Source: Lingula anatina (Eukaryota > Brachiopoda > Lingulata > Lingulida > Lingulidae). Taken from it: 43,240 nt of DNA. Shown piece by piece: positions 22,401 through 36,109 of the stretch. A model generated the notes under the pieces. It was not told the origin of the DNA. It did not search any database and saw only the letters and a list, made by a program, of their open reading frames with translations. The stretch's first letter is position 1, and each line of letters begins with the position of its first letter. Made by a program: the position numbers and the translations under genes. The stretch covers positions 86,525 to 129,764 of the forward strand of contig NW_019775738.1 in NCBI RefSeq assembly GCF_001039355.2, given 5' to 3'.

Positions 22401-25400
22401 ACACCCCGATAATTCGATGACACACACCGGGGTGCCCGGTCCTGTACAATCATCGGGGAACATACGGCTTGGTGAGTTTGATTGTATTGTATTGTATTGT
22501 AATGTATTGTATTGGTTTTTCCTTCCCTTTATTTTTATTATTATTATTTTTTTTTTTTGCGTTGCGTTGCGTTGTATTGTGTTGCGATGTGTTGTGTTGT
22601 ATAGTATTGTAATAATAATAATAATAATAATAATAATATAGATAAAATTGCAACCGTAAGGTTAAAGTTGTATAAAGTATGTTAAAAAGAAAATTGACAA
22701 TAAACTTTAAATTAAAAAACAATAAAATACTCCTAAAATACTACAAATTAAAAAGACGTTCCTAAATAACTACAAATTAACAAGGCAATAGTTGATAAAG
22801 GAATTTCTAAAAGGTTCAGTCTTCACTTTTGATTGTAAAAAACTGGTGTTGTTTTGTAAAGAACGGGTGTTTCTTTCGAGCAATAAATGTCCCAACTTAT
22901 CACAATTTTGTTATTTTATATAAAACCTCTGATACAGCAAATGTCTACGTTTGTCTGGGGTGTCAATGTTACAAACTTGAAAGGCATCATCATAGCTGAG
23001 GCCATGACAAATGATCCTCAAGGCTCTCTTTTGAACTTACTCTATAGACATTCAGATTGCTCAGCAGTCAGAACTGGTCCCCACACTGGACACGCATATT
23101 CTAAAACTGATCTTAGTACAGTCTGGTAGATAGTTAATAAATCTTGTATGTCCAGTTTTGCCATCTTTAGCTGTCTGAGATAAAGGAGCTTTAAACATGC
23201 TTTAGCATACATGGTTTGGATGTGCTTGGTCCACTTAAGGTCTGGGATTAAAATAACTCCAAGTGTCTTCACCTTTTTGACCTTTTCTACACATTCCTCA
23301 TCTAATTCCAATTTCTGTATCGAAGATTACAGTTCTTGGTAAAATTTATATCCATCGACTTGGTCTTCCTTACAGTGAGTTATATGCATGCATTTTCCTT
23401 CACAATCCTTTTTGAATATTCAAATTTTGCTGTCCAGCAGAGTCTTGAAGTGTTTATAAAATCTTTGTTGAAAATGACTGCTTTACTACAGTGTATCAAT
23501 AAGGAAATGTGAACATTCATAAAATTAAAGAGCCCAGGACTGACTGCTTGTTAGCGCACTCGACCTTAACCCCTATTTGAATTTGTATTGCATTGTATTG
23601 TATTGTATTGTGTTGTGTTGTGTTCTGTTGCGTTGTGTTGCATGGCGTTGCATTTACTAGCGTAACGTTGCATTGTTTTGTATTGTGTTGTATTGTATTA
23701 CATTGCATTGCATTGGTTTATATTACATTGTATTGTGTTGCACCTGTGGTAGAATTCAAGACCACGTATCATATTTCCTCTCATTATACTTTATTCTTCG
23801 CAGTACATACGGAAATGCTTTAATAATTTATAATTGTATATTATATATTTTGGTCAGAATCACTTGACTGTAATTGAACAATTCAAAGTAGATCCGTGAA
23901 CGTACTATTACTTTGCACTGTGTTGTAAAGCAATTTATGGGAGAAGTAAAGCAGACATTGAAGAATGGCCAATTGCCTTGTTTCAGCGATTCTTTTTTCT
24001 TCTACTTCAATGATTTAAATGGTTCTGAGTCGGAGTCTTGAGGTTTGTGTTGTGTCATACGCTTCTATTCATATCCCAGGCAAGCAGTATGCTGGAAGCT
24101 GTGGGTCCGTTCCAAACAACAATCGCATGATGGGTTCTATCAGCTGTCTTCACATATTCGACCAAGTCCTCACGACGGCTGACTTGAATACTTTTGGCAC
24201 CAACTGCTTGAACCAGGACTATTCTGGTAAGATGTTTTTTTTTTTTTTCGCAACTTTATCAAACAAACACAGAACATTTCAAAACGTTAGCATAATTATC
24301 GTAATGTTTTTGTTTTTTTTTTCTATATGAACGTTATTATATCGTTATAATAACGTTCTATATTTGCAGGGTACTTAAATGCAAAATATTTTTTATCGTC
24401 ATGGCCACATTTTGATGTCCAGTGAAAAAAGAAATAGACCCACGTAATTGCAACTTTTTTCTGGTTATTGCAATGCATGTACATTTTAAAAAGATACACT
24501 TGAAAACATTTATCATTTATTTATTCATTCCCTTGTTTATTTGATTGTCTGTTGGTTTATTTATTTACTTAATAACTTGTTCATCTATTTATTTATTGAC
24601 ATGCCGCCTAAGTAACAAGACAATTTTTTTATGACGAGCTCCTATTTTTTAAAAGACATTGGAATACTGCCTTTAATTATACTGTATGAACGTTTCCATT
24701 ACAGTTCTTACTTTCGTGGTGCCCTTCGCTCTTCGTATGTACTTTATGTCCCAGTATTTTTCTCTGTTATAACAAAAATACTGCATATCGTATGAATAAT
24801 TTCCAACTTGAAAGCAAACAAAATCTTTTACTGAAGTTAATGCCCAAATGCAGTGAAATACTAAAAAAATACTCAAATTTTTATACATGTATTATTGACA
24901 ATATATTTTAATACGAAATGCACAATACCGAACTTTTATTAGTGTACCAGTAAATGGGGATCAATAAATGAGTTAGTAATTCAAGTCTTGTTACCATTTA
25001 GGTAATAGATATTGTCACTTTTGTAATTAATTATGTCAAGCGTGTTATGGCTTATGTCATTATTGCTTTTTTGACCAGCTTTACCTCCGCCGATCACAAC
25101 AACGCCTTCAACAACACCACCAACAACAACCGAGGCAATAACAACGTCAACAACAACAGAGGCAACAACAAGGTCAACAACAACAGAGGCAACAACAACA
25201 ACTGAAGCAGTGACAACAACTAGAACAACGGAGGCAACAACAACAACCACAATAGCAGAGGCAACAACGACAACAACCGAGATTACAACAACCCAGCCTG
25301 TTTCAACAACCACATCTGGGGCAACGGCAGTGGGCACCACAACAAGTGCTGGGGGTAGGCCTATTAGCGTACAATTACGAGGATCACAGCCATTTATCTT

Positions 25401-26760
25401 CATTTAAACTTTCAAATGAATAATAACTCTTCGTATGAGATCTATATTTCACAATAAAAACATTGTAAATAACTCATAGAAATATAATATATTCGGTTTT
25501 ACCACAAAAACGGCAGTAATAGACATTATTCTGATATCTGAGCTTGTCATCAGACCAATTGACCGCCATAGATGGCTTAACTCTGAAATTATCTCTTAAG
25601 AGACTACAACATAAAAGCAACCTAAAAAAAACAGGGACTAACTTTGAATGTAGAAATGAATCCGTTCACTATTGGTTAATATTGGAACAATTTTGTTTAC
25701 TATGGGAAAATTCAATTTTAGTATGGTGCATACTGTTTCTGGAGACCGTCTTGAATAGTTTAAGTTTTGGTTTCCTCAGTGTCTCACAAAAATACTTTTA
25801 CAGGGATACATAACTCGACAAATAAAGATTAGCACATAGTTACACTCCCTTTGTTTATTTAAATCATCAATGCCAAAATCTTTATGTAATGTACAGTAAA
25901 CATTTTTCTAAATAACAGGATCTGCAGCTGCAACGACATCGGCAGTTACAACAAATCAACCTGTTACGTCAGCAGCAGTAACAACAAATCAGCCTGTTAC
26001 GTCAGCAGCAGTGACAACGGGCGTGCCTGCTACAGCAGCTAGTGGTAGGTATTTAGTAAACGTTCGTATTCAGGTATCGGAAGCGCAACTCATTTGAAAA
26101 ATACCAATCAGTCATTTTACAGACTGTTTTATCAGAGACTCACCACAAATAAGCTCTGTAGAGCTACACCTTGCAGGCAAACGCATTTTGCAAACGCAGC
26201 ACATCTTGCAACCAAATAAACATGCGAATTACGCATTTTGCAACCTGGAAAACTTCTACACAACCTTTGAACTATATACATGATTTGACTGTAAGGCTAC
26301 GATAAATGCACATAACGTTAACACCGCCCACCGATTGGGTTTCACTAAGCATTATTACACCTAAAAACAGTGGCTTATCCTATCCTTTTTAACATTAGGT
26401 AGTTGTAACCGGAAAGGCCGATTCAGTGCATTTTTTATTGTTTTATTTCTCTAGGTCCTCATTCTTGTAATCTCTTTAAACACATAAAGGATATACATAG
26501 GTATTATTATTATGATTATTATTATTAATATCATTATTTTGTGCGATGGTACACATCTACAACACAATGATAGTCAAAGACACCTTCCACGCACCATTCA
26601 TACACTACATATGATATAAAATAAATGCGGTTTTAATGGCAATCTTTGTACCGAAGAAACAGCTTATTTTTCAACTTAAGTAAACGAAAAAATAACGTGA
26701 ATTACAACCCACTTGCATATAAATGTTTTATCTACACTTTCCCTTGTCTTTCCTTTGAGG

Positions 26761-26800
<40 letters not shown>

Positions 26801-29800
26801 CAAGGATACTGCGAATATCGCTTTCTATTTGCTGCACGATAGAGTCTAGCGAGTTGTACTCATGACATGTGTACATATCAATACTCAATATTGTTTGACT
26901 TGCTAGATTTGGATTTGTCTTACCTATTTTATTTTCTTCTTTTCTTATTTGATCTTCATTTATCAAAGACGTTATCGTTTTTGATATAACTATTATAGAT
27001 TTACTCAGTTAGTGCATTTATTCATATGTATGTCCTCATCTGTGTTTGCAAATGCACCTCTGTCCCCATTCTTTTACACAGTCCCGCCACAGTATATCCG
27101 TACAATGGTTTATTAAGGTCATGATCTGGCAAGTTAAAACTGTGTTTCTTTTTCGAGATCAATGTTGGATCCAACGGGCACACGATCCTTTGCCAGCTTT
27201 TGGAGTACTGCCTTCTACTCTTATACCTTTAAAATATACCAATTTTCAGGACAGGTAGATTATACCCATAGCTTTTCCATCCCTGTGCCTTACATATTAT
27301 ACGGGTACTGATAGAAATATTTGCCGAGTTAAGAGAGCATAAACTTTATAAAATACTTACCCCCCCCCCCCCTCCTCCACATGAACAAACCTTCATAATT
27401 TTACATATGTAGTTTTAGATTGGGACTGCATGGTGTTCACATCACGCTCTCACATGCACACTCACACGCACACACAATCACACGCACTTACATCCACGCA
27501 CACAAACACACACTCACACGCACACGCACAAACACACACCCAAAAATCTCATTTTTTTACTCAAATCCCGACCATATCGTCATCAGCAATCGTCGTCAGC
27601 ATCATGATACCGGTATTTAGTCCGTCCAATACCTGGGGCATCAGATAAGTTGGCGCCATGAATCAAAACACTTCATCTAATAACAAGTAACATCAATGAG
27701 AGCGATAAGCTTACGTTTTGCACTCACCTCTTTGGATTAACAGAAGCGTAAAATACTGCATTAAAGATCCAATATTTTGTGTAATTAAACACTCCTTTCT
27801 GATATAAATAGCTGAAGGACTTCATCGCCCTTTGCTTGATAACAATGAAGTCGTCAATCTTTAGAACTATATTTGTGGTATACGGTTCCAGGGGGCAACA
27901 AATGCTTGTTCGATTACTTTACGTTACACCCTCCAACTTGACTTAATTCCCATTGATTGCATTTATAATTAATGTAGATCAATATAATATCATGCCCGTG
28001 TTTCATGAATCACGTACTGGATATCGTTTTATTGAGTCCAGATGTACCAGAAAATACACAACATACACACACCATTATTTGTTTATCCAACTAGCTCGTC
28101 CCGCTTATGTACTTACCTGTAGGTCAAGCAAGGTCATGACTGTCTGCTGCAGAGTATTCAACTTTTACCTTAAAAGGAGTCAAGCATTGTAGGATTTAAT
28201 ACGTTGAAATATGACATTGTATTATAAGCACTATTATTGTTTATTGGTACTTAGCTCTTATTACGTCTACAACATTGATTAATATTACGTCGTTGAGCTA
28301 TTTAAAGTTGCGAATAAACATTATTCCATTACAACCACCATCGTCGTTATCATCCTTATGATTATTTTTGTTGTTGTTGTCGTTGAATTTTGGATCGATC
28401 CATCCTCGGTGAGGTCATAAACGTAATACGGAGCAGTACCCTCCACCAGATTTTTCTCGATGTGTATTTATCACATTTTCGTTTACTTCAGCAATTGTAA
28501 ATTTGAGTGCGTCGCGCAGCTGCTTTTAATCTATGCCGCAATGAGTTCTTCATTTATTTTTGTTTTATTTCATTTACACAGGCCCCACATCTGACAGTAC
28601 TGTGTGCCCGGAGGGCTGGTCTTACGGCTTCCATGGCAGTTGCTACAAGTTTATATTCGGTGAGTCCCACACGTGGGATTATAGGCGACAGTGTGTTGAC
28701 AGCGGGGGGTATCTGAATGTCATCAACGCACAAGAAGAAAAGGATCATGTCAACGATATTATTACGGTGAGTTTGAAGATACATGTATATGAATTAGATT
28801 ATTAAAATAAACTAAGTGTAAAAATACTCGCCATTGTTAAAATGTTGTATAGTGCTTGGTAACGGGATTTAGTCATGTGAATACGAGTTGATAAGTGTAT
28901 AAAAATAAATAAGTCATGGAAAATTTAAGTTGGTTGAGTTTTAAAATGGATTACAAATATTAATGTAATAAAATATTACCAAAATAAAATGATATTGCTG
29001 TTTTAGGGTCCCGTTTCTATTTATTTAATTTTTACTTTGACTTAACAGAGACATACCGGGGCAGCACGTTTGTTAATCATCGATCTCTTAATTTTTTAGT
29101 CAAGAAAAATTTATACAGTAAACCTTTTTATAAAATTCTAATATATACTTATAGTTCAACAGTACAGCTTCCTCAGCAAACGTATTGTGTGGGCTGTTTG
29201 ATCCATCTTACAGCCTCGACTTCACTGCTGCAGATGGTTCCTTTCTTAAGTACACCAACTGGGATAGCGGAAATCCGAAAACGGCGCCGAAAGTGAAAGT
29301 AGTTTATAAAATGCTTGCTAACTGGACGCAAGTTAATACACAACTGACTTCCAATGCCGGGTCAGCTCTTTGTGAGACGAGTTACGGTAAGGATTAATTT
29401 TAAATAAGTAAATAATTATGTGCCGTATGTCTAGGATCCCGTTCACATACCTAGATCGATCTAGCAGGATCGACCCATCTCAGAGGGATTTCTCGCTAAA
29501 TTGCTTTCAGCTTAAGCACCCCTGATGACTAGAACGCCTACTGAAGTTGTTATCTAAGGTGCAATTAATTATTATTTAACAGCTTCAGTAGGCATGCCAG
29601 ACAACTAAGCTGCTAAAGCTGAAAGCAATTTAGCGAGAGACCCCTCGAAGATGGGTCGATCCTGTTAGATCGATCTAGGGTTGGGAAGGGGGCCTATGGC
29701 TCTCGTAGCATCCAGCGGTATGCTTTACTGGATCGGTCCACTTCGACAGGTCCTCACATGTACAGTGCACCTACGCTACAGGAGGTTTTACCTCCTTTCA

Positions 29801-32523
29801 CAATTTCTCTGCGAGTTTGCGTCCAATTGTTAAGTTAAGGTGATCAGATGACCTTGACGAGTGCAAGGAGCTCTGCTTAGATGACCCAATTATATAAAAA
29901 CAAGTAGTTTTACAACTTATTGATAAGTCTATTTGCTTGTCAATATCTCAAAATGGGCCGGTCCAGGTAAGTATACCGCTTAATGTTACAATGGCTTAGT
30001 AGAACTGTATGAGTCTCTTTTTTCTCACTATTCTCGATAAAAAGCATGATAATGAATGGAAAGTATTAAGGGCATTTAAATAATTATTGCAATCAATCAT
30101 GCCCTGCATAAAAAATCTTTATCAAAGGTTAAAAGAAAACCATCAATAAATAGATATGACTGTTTTGGATTTTTTATATCCTGGCTTCTTCTGCGCGTTA
30201 TAAGAAACCTAGGGAATAATTGACTTATACGCTGAATGCACACGCAAACACGGGTCATATGAAATGCTCAACCAATGGCTGAACATACTCCATTTTTCTT
30301 AGGTTTCGATGGCTGTTACACCAAGCCGTCGTCCTACCAGGCAAAAGTTTTGCACCCAAGGCTCATGAACAGTTTACTGTGCATAGAATACTGCAGAGGT
30401 ATGTTGGCTTCTTTATCATTGAAAAAATCCGACATCATCATTTGTTACAGAAAAAATATAGAACTTATATATAGTTTTGGATAGGATGTGCCATGGTTAT
30501 AAATGTACATGAAGTTGTTGAAATATCTATGAAAACAATTATTATTATTATTATTATTATTATTATGTACAAGGTTTCAATGCGCATCGTATGAATTTTA
30601 AGCGAATATGTAATTCTTTACTGAAGGGAATGACTTGCCTTACGCCGCAGTATCCAATGATGAATGCCTGTGTGTGGATACCAAACCCACCGGAAGCCAG
30701 TCCTCCAGCGCATGCTCTCTGGGGTGCCCGTACAACCCTATGCAACACTGTGGCGGAACAAACGTGGCCAATGTGTACCTGATAGGTGATAACTCATCCA
30801 TTTAAATATATCGTCTTTAAAAATATTAGATGATATCCACAAAGGTTAGATGATATCCACAACTGTGCTAAACTCCGGCTTTTGGCTATTCAGCAACAAG
30901 ATTACAATGTGGACTTTTTCAACAACGTTGAATTAAACCAAAAAGAACACGCCCATTGCATTGACACGTGTAATTGTAGATGTAATGTTACTTTGCCGTG
31001 TGTCTGCAAATTTTGAAGACGGATGAACGATTATATTGTCATATTTACGGTGACACATGTACATGTAATAATTTCCTTTGTGTGTGGCGGAAGTTTTAGC
31101 TGCATTGTATATACAAAACTATAACGTATTTCGCTCAGCAGAATGAGCCCACCTTTAGTCGTGCGTTTCTGTCTATCCAGGTTACTATTATCACCGTGCA
31201 CCGTCGTGTGTGGCTTTAGCATCGCAGGGGGTCCTTTTGGAAGGATATTATTGGATTAGCGAAGCAGAAGGGGCCGCATCTAGAAAAGTGCAGTGCAACC
31301 CTACAGGTCAGATTCTGTTCTCTGTATCTTATGATAAACATTGGTAGAAAATATCACGTTTTTTTTTTTTCGTGATCAATCGATACATTAATGTGTTGTT
31401 CGATACGTGAGATTTTCGCTAAAAAAAGGCATTGCAAAAGAGCAAATGTCAATTATTTATTCCTCATTCATTAACTCTTTATCTGTGCATTTGCACATTA
31501 ATTTATACCCAGGGGCAACTTAATAGTCATTGGAATCCCAGTGCCGTCTATTAGCATCAATATATGTGCTCATAATTCTCTTCCTCAAATGTGGTGCGTT
31601 ATCATGCATCGTAAATGAACACTAATTTTATATCCAACGTAATGAAATATTGTGTCTATATTTATATCTGTATCGTGTGTATGTATTCCATTTCAGCTCC
31701 GTGTCACACTCCATTGATCCACACCTACTCGAGTACCGTCACCATCACACATTCCAACTCAACCGACAACAATTGTACAGCTGAGAACATATTGTAAGTT
31801 TAAAAAAAGCAAAATGTGAAAGTAACATGTTTTTTACTATTATTATCATTTTTTATTATTATTACATTGTTTTTTTTTAATTCAGTACCATTGTAACCAA
31901 CCGCATGCAAATCACTATTTTATGTCAATAACAACACGTAACGTGATAACAGTACTAACGAAACCAGATGCCAATAAAGAGAATGAGAAACTTTCACCTT
32001 TGTCCTCATTCCAGCCTGTATGGCCCAAGTGGCTGCTATTTTGCCAATGAAGACACCGAGCCTTGGGTCCAAGTATCCTTTGATCAGTTGTATATTATAA
32101 CTGGCGTGGCAACTCAAGGTACGCGTATACTATTCAGTTTTGTAAGATTAAGTTTTTTTTTTTCAAAAAGATCTAGGTTTCTGCATGATGAACTCGGCAC
32201 ATGGTTCTTGGCTATTGTTTGTGTGATTTGTTGTCAGCTGGTTACGGCCAGTACTTCATCACAATTAAGCAGCAATTGTGTGTCATATTTTGGAACATTG
32301 CTTGATGGTATATGAACATTGCAATGGTATGAGGGATAGCTACTAGTAGTAACGTGGTAGAAAGACACAGTACAAGTGCGGTGTGTGCAGCCAAATACGT
32401 GCAAGGAAGACATGGCTGATGGACGTTAGAGCTTTTACTTAAATATTTTAAACAGAAGCAAGGATAGTTATTTATCGATTTTATTGTACAATTCCTTGTG
32501 TTTTAAGTTGCAATGGGTCTCTA

Positions 32524-32601
<78 letters not shown>

Positions 32602-33212
32602 NNNNNNNNNNNNNNNNNNNNNNNNNNNNNNNNNNNNNNNNNNNNNNNNNNNNNNNNNNNNNNNNNNNNNNNNNNNNNNNNNNNNNNNNNNNNNNNNNNN
32701 NNNNNNNNNNNNNNNNNNNNNNNNNNNNNNNNNNNNNNNNNNNNNNNNNNNNNNNNNNNNNNNNNNNNNNNNNNNNNNNNNNNNNNNNNGACGGGAAATG
32801 TTCACACTTTATTTCACGCACACTGACATGGATATGGTGAAACTAAAAATAACAAAATAATGAAATATAAATACCAAACTAATTATACAAAATACACAAA
32901 TATAACATAAATTGAATACAAATATAAAAAGAAATAATAAATTAATTATAAGAAACGGAAATGTTGTGCAAATGATTAACAATAGAATTGAATACAATAC
33001 GTACAGAGAAATGTGGCTTTCTCGTCCAGTGTTGATCCACAAATTTTGCCTACTAAAACTTCAGACTCGGCGACCTGAGCCTTCGCTCGTCAAATACAAC
33101 GTGGCCGCGCCCAGAACTGCTGCATACAGTATATATACAGAGTAAATGATTTGCATAATAATACAAAGCTGACTAGTGATACGATTGTAAACGCAAATTG
33201 TTGTCATAAGCG

Positions 33213-33303
<91 letters not shown>

Positions 33304-36065
33304 TCCGTTTATATTACCCTAGGATCGAATGACCCGGATAATCAACAGTGGGTTAGGAACTATGCTCTAGAATACAGTGAGAATGGCGTAAACTGGACAC
33401 AGTATGAAAATGGAACACAGGTGAGATGTTGCCTGAATGTAGGTGGTGGTTAATGAGTGGTGTAACGAAACTAAGGGTCCGTGTGGCAGAAAGTTCGTCT
33501 CCAATTACTTATGATGGTCAGGATGGTTCTTTTATATTGAAATATAAATGTCCAATTTTCAAATTATGTTGAAAAAAATGAAATATTTTCTTTCAGTTGA
33601 CTGGTAATTCAAATTTCAATGCAGTCGTTCTAAACACACTGACATATCCGATCCTAGCGCAGTATGTGCGGATGTATCCTTCTAGGTCGACATGTGAAAA
33701 CAATTGCAGTCTCCGCCTTGAGTTGAACGGCTGCAAGTACAGCAGTTTTGACCGTAAGTATGTTTTTGTACATTAAAACACTGAATGTGTTGACTTAACT
33801 TACTTGTTGTCTGACCATATGCTTAAGTTGAATACTTTACATAAACTGGTGCGTACATAAACGTAGACTGCGATATATATATCGACACTGGTGCTGGATT
33901 CTTGGTAATATCAAAGTATAAAGTTGCTTTGCATGTCACTTCGAATAAACCAACGCTGTTAATATTTCATAACCATGGTGTTGCCATTTTCTATACTAAT
34001 AGTACCCATTTGTTGTAGAATTTGCAGGCCTTCATCTTAAACGTATTGTATTGTATATAGGCTTAAGCGCCCAATCTATTTTTTCTCAAGAAAAAAGCAG
34101 TTTATCTCCCTGGTATTTCAGAATTCATTATCGACATCCAGTATTTTTGATTGAGTTTTTCAATCGTTTTCGTTAATAGTTTTGTGGAATATCTAGACAC
34201 AACAAATATAACTTCGGAATATTTATAAAGTTTACAAAGTTTACGGACATCTAAATCGTTTTCAGACTCTCTGCAGTATGTTGGGTGTGTCATAGAAACT
34301 ACAGATCCCAATGGACAAGTTATGGTCCACAGCGCTTCAACGAGCTGCCAGTTGCCGTCGGATTGTATAGATCTGTGCAGGACGGCGGGGTTCTTGTATG
34401 CTGGCCTACAGGGAGGTGAGATTTCGTATGGATTGCGTTCTGTCTCAGCTAGTGCAATGCCATACCGTTAACTAACCTTGTTGACTGGTGTTGCCAGCGT
34501 GCTGTAAATTGAAAAAAGGAAAACGCTGGCAGATCCAGGGTTTTCCAAGAGGGGGGGGGGGAGGTAGGGGTAAAATTTGACATAAACATATATTTAAGTA
34601 GACGAGAACAATTGCACTGTAAAACATAATGTAATGTATACATGTATTGCTTGGTTTTGTCTCGTTACGATTAGGATTTTCTCTTGTTTGGGATATTGTG
34701 TAGCAGACTTCCTCTTAATGGTGCTAGGATGGGCAAAGCACGCATATATAAATATCAAAATGGGGAGAGTGTGGAGGGATGAGTGGTGAGGTGGGGGTGG
34801 GCGATTTTCCACTTCCATCTGCGTTCTTGCACTGTTAAAGCGCTACGTTTAAAAGATAGGCTTGTATGTTGGAGGAAATCATCCAGGTATTGGAAAATCA
34901 CTAAAATAAAGCAATTTCGTATAACCATATTAAAATAAATAATCAACCAGACTTTGCAATGCTATTTCAGTACAGACCTTATCTATAATCGTCTTGGCAA
35001 AACTCACAACGTGTCAAATTTCAAATTCATCCTCACCTGAAACATAAATTTATATGCCACATAACGGTAACCACTTATTTGAATGATGCATATACTTTTC
35101 TGTCGACAGCCAACTGCAGCTGTGCAAATGAAATTAGAACATACGGGTATGCAGCAAGTTCTCATTGCGACATAGTGTGTACAGGCGATTCCAAACAGCG
35201 TTGTGGCGGAGACAATCGATACTCAGTGTGGCGAACTTGGGGTAATAATACACAAAATGCTTAAGTCTTTATATATCAAAAATTATTTTAAAAAAGCCCT
35301 GTTCACACTCTACTTAGCACCATTTATCACCCACGGATTAGAAAAAGGTCATTTTTTGCCATTAAGTGTTATGGTTCATGTCTTTTTTTTTCGAATTCAC
35401 ATTATGACCTAAATCATTTTAGGGATACTTTCTCAAATTTTATACATACATGTTAATAAGTCAAATGTGTCCAAACGTATTTTCTAACCCATGTGTCTTC
35501 AGTACAGATATGTGTATTTTCACCATTGCCAGAGGTTCGTTGTCCCGAAGTGCCCTCTGTCGGCAACGCAACCGCGTCCAGTACGAGCCGCAACCACAAC
35601 TCGCAGGTGACTTATTCTTGCCTACCTGGCTACGTTTGGCCAACTGGAACCCTAGAGGCAGAGAAAACGATTACTTGTACGTTTAACAACTGGACTGCGC
35701 CTCCACCCGATTGTGAAGGTTAGTGAACATTTATTCTCATTTGTTCCAATAATAATCATGTAGTCGCATTATTTAGTTAATAGTCTTAACTTTGTTTAGA
35801 TATGTTAAACGTGAGACGCTTTCTTAACGCAGTGTTGTTTTTATAACGAATAATTCGTAGTATGTAGGCTACAAAATGTTCCTAAATGTTTGTAGTTTTT
35901 GATTTGAGGTACTGTAGCCCAAAGCTTTAATTCGTATTTTCGAGGTTTTTCTCTCGAAGTGAGCAATACTTATATCAGTAGTTTATCAGGATACAGTAGT
36001 CCAAGTGCCCCCCCCCCCCAAATCTAAATTTGGAGGCAATCCCTTCTTCCCTTTCTCCCGCTCCC

Positions 36066-36109
<44 letters not shown>

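Noticed and set aside
22450-22722. Frames with poly-Tyr and repeated Asn/Thr over the TATTG tract
   Set aside because: Low-complexity shadows of a pentanucleotide and ATA repeat.
24981-25403. 140-codon Val-rich minus-strand frame
   Set aside because: It is the antisense shadow of the Thr-rich ACA/ACC-repeat exon 7.
32468-32860. Several frames of about 75-118 codons spanning the gap
   Set aside because: They are TA repeats and unsequenced N; no coding evidence.
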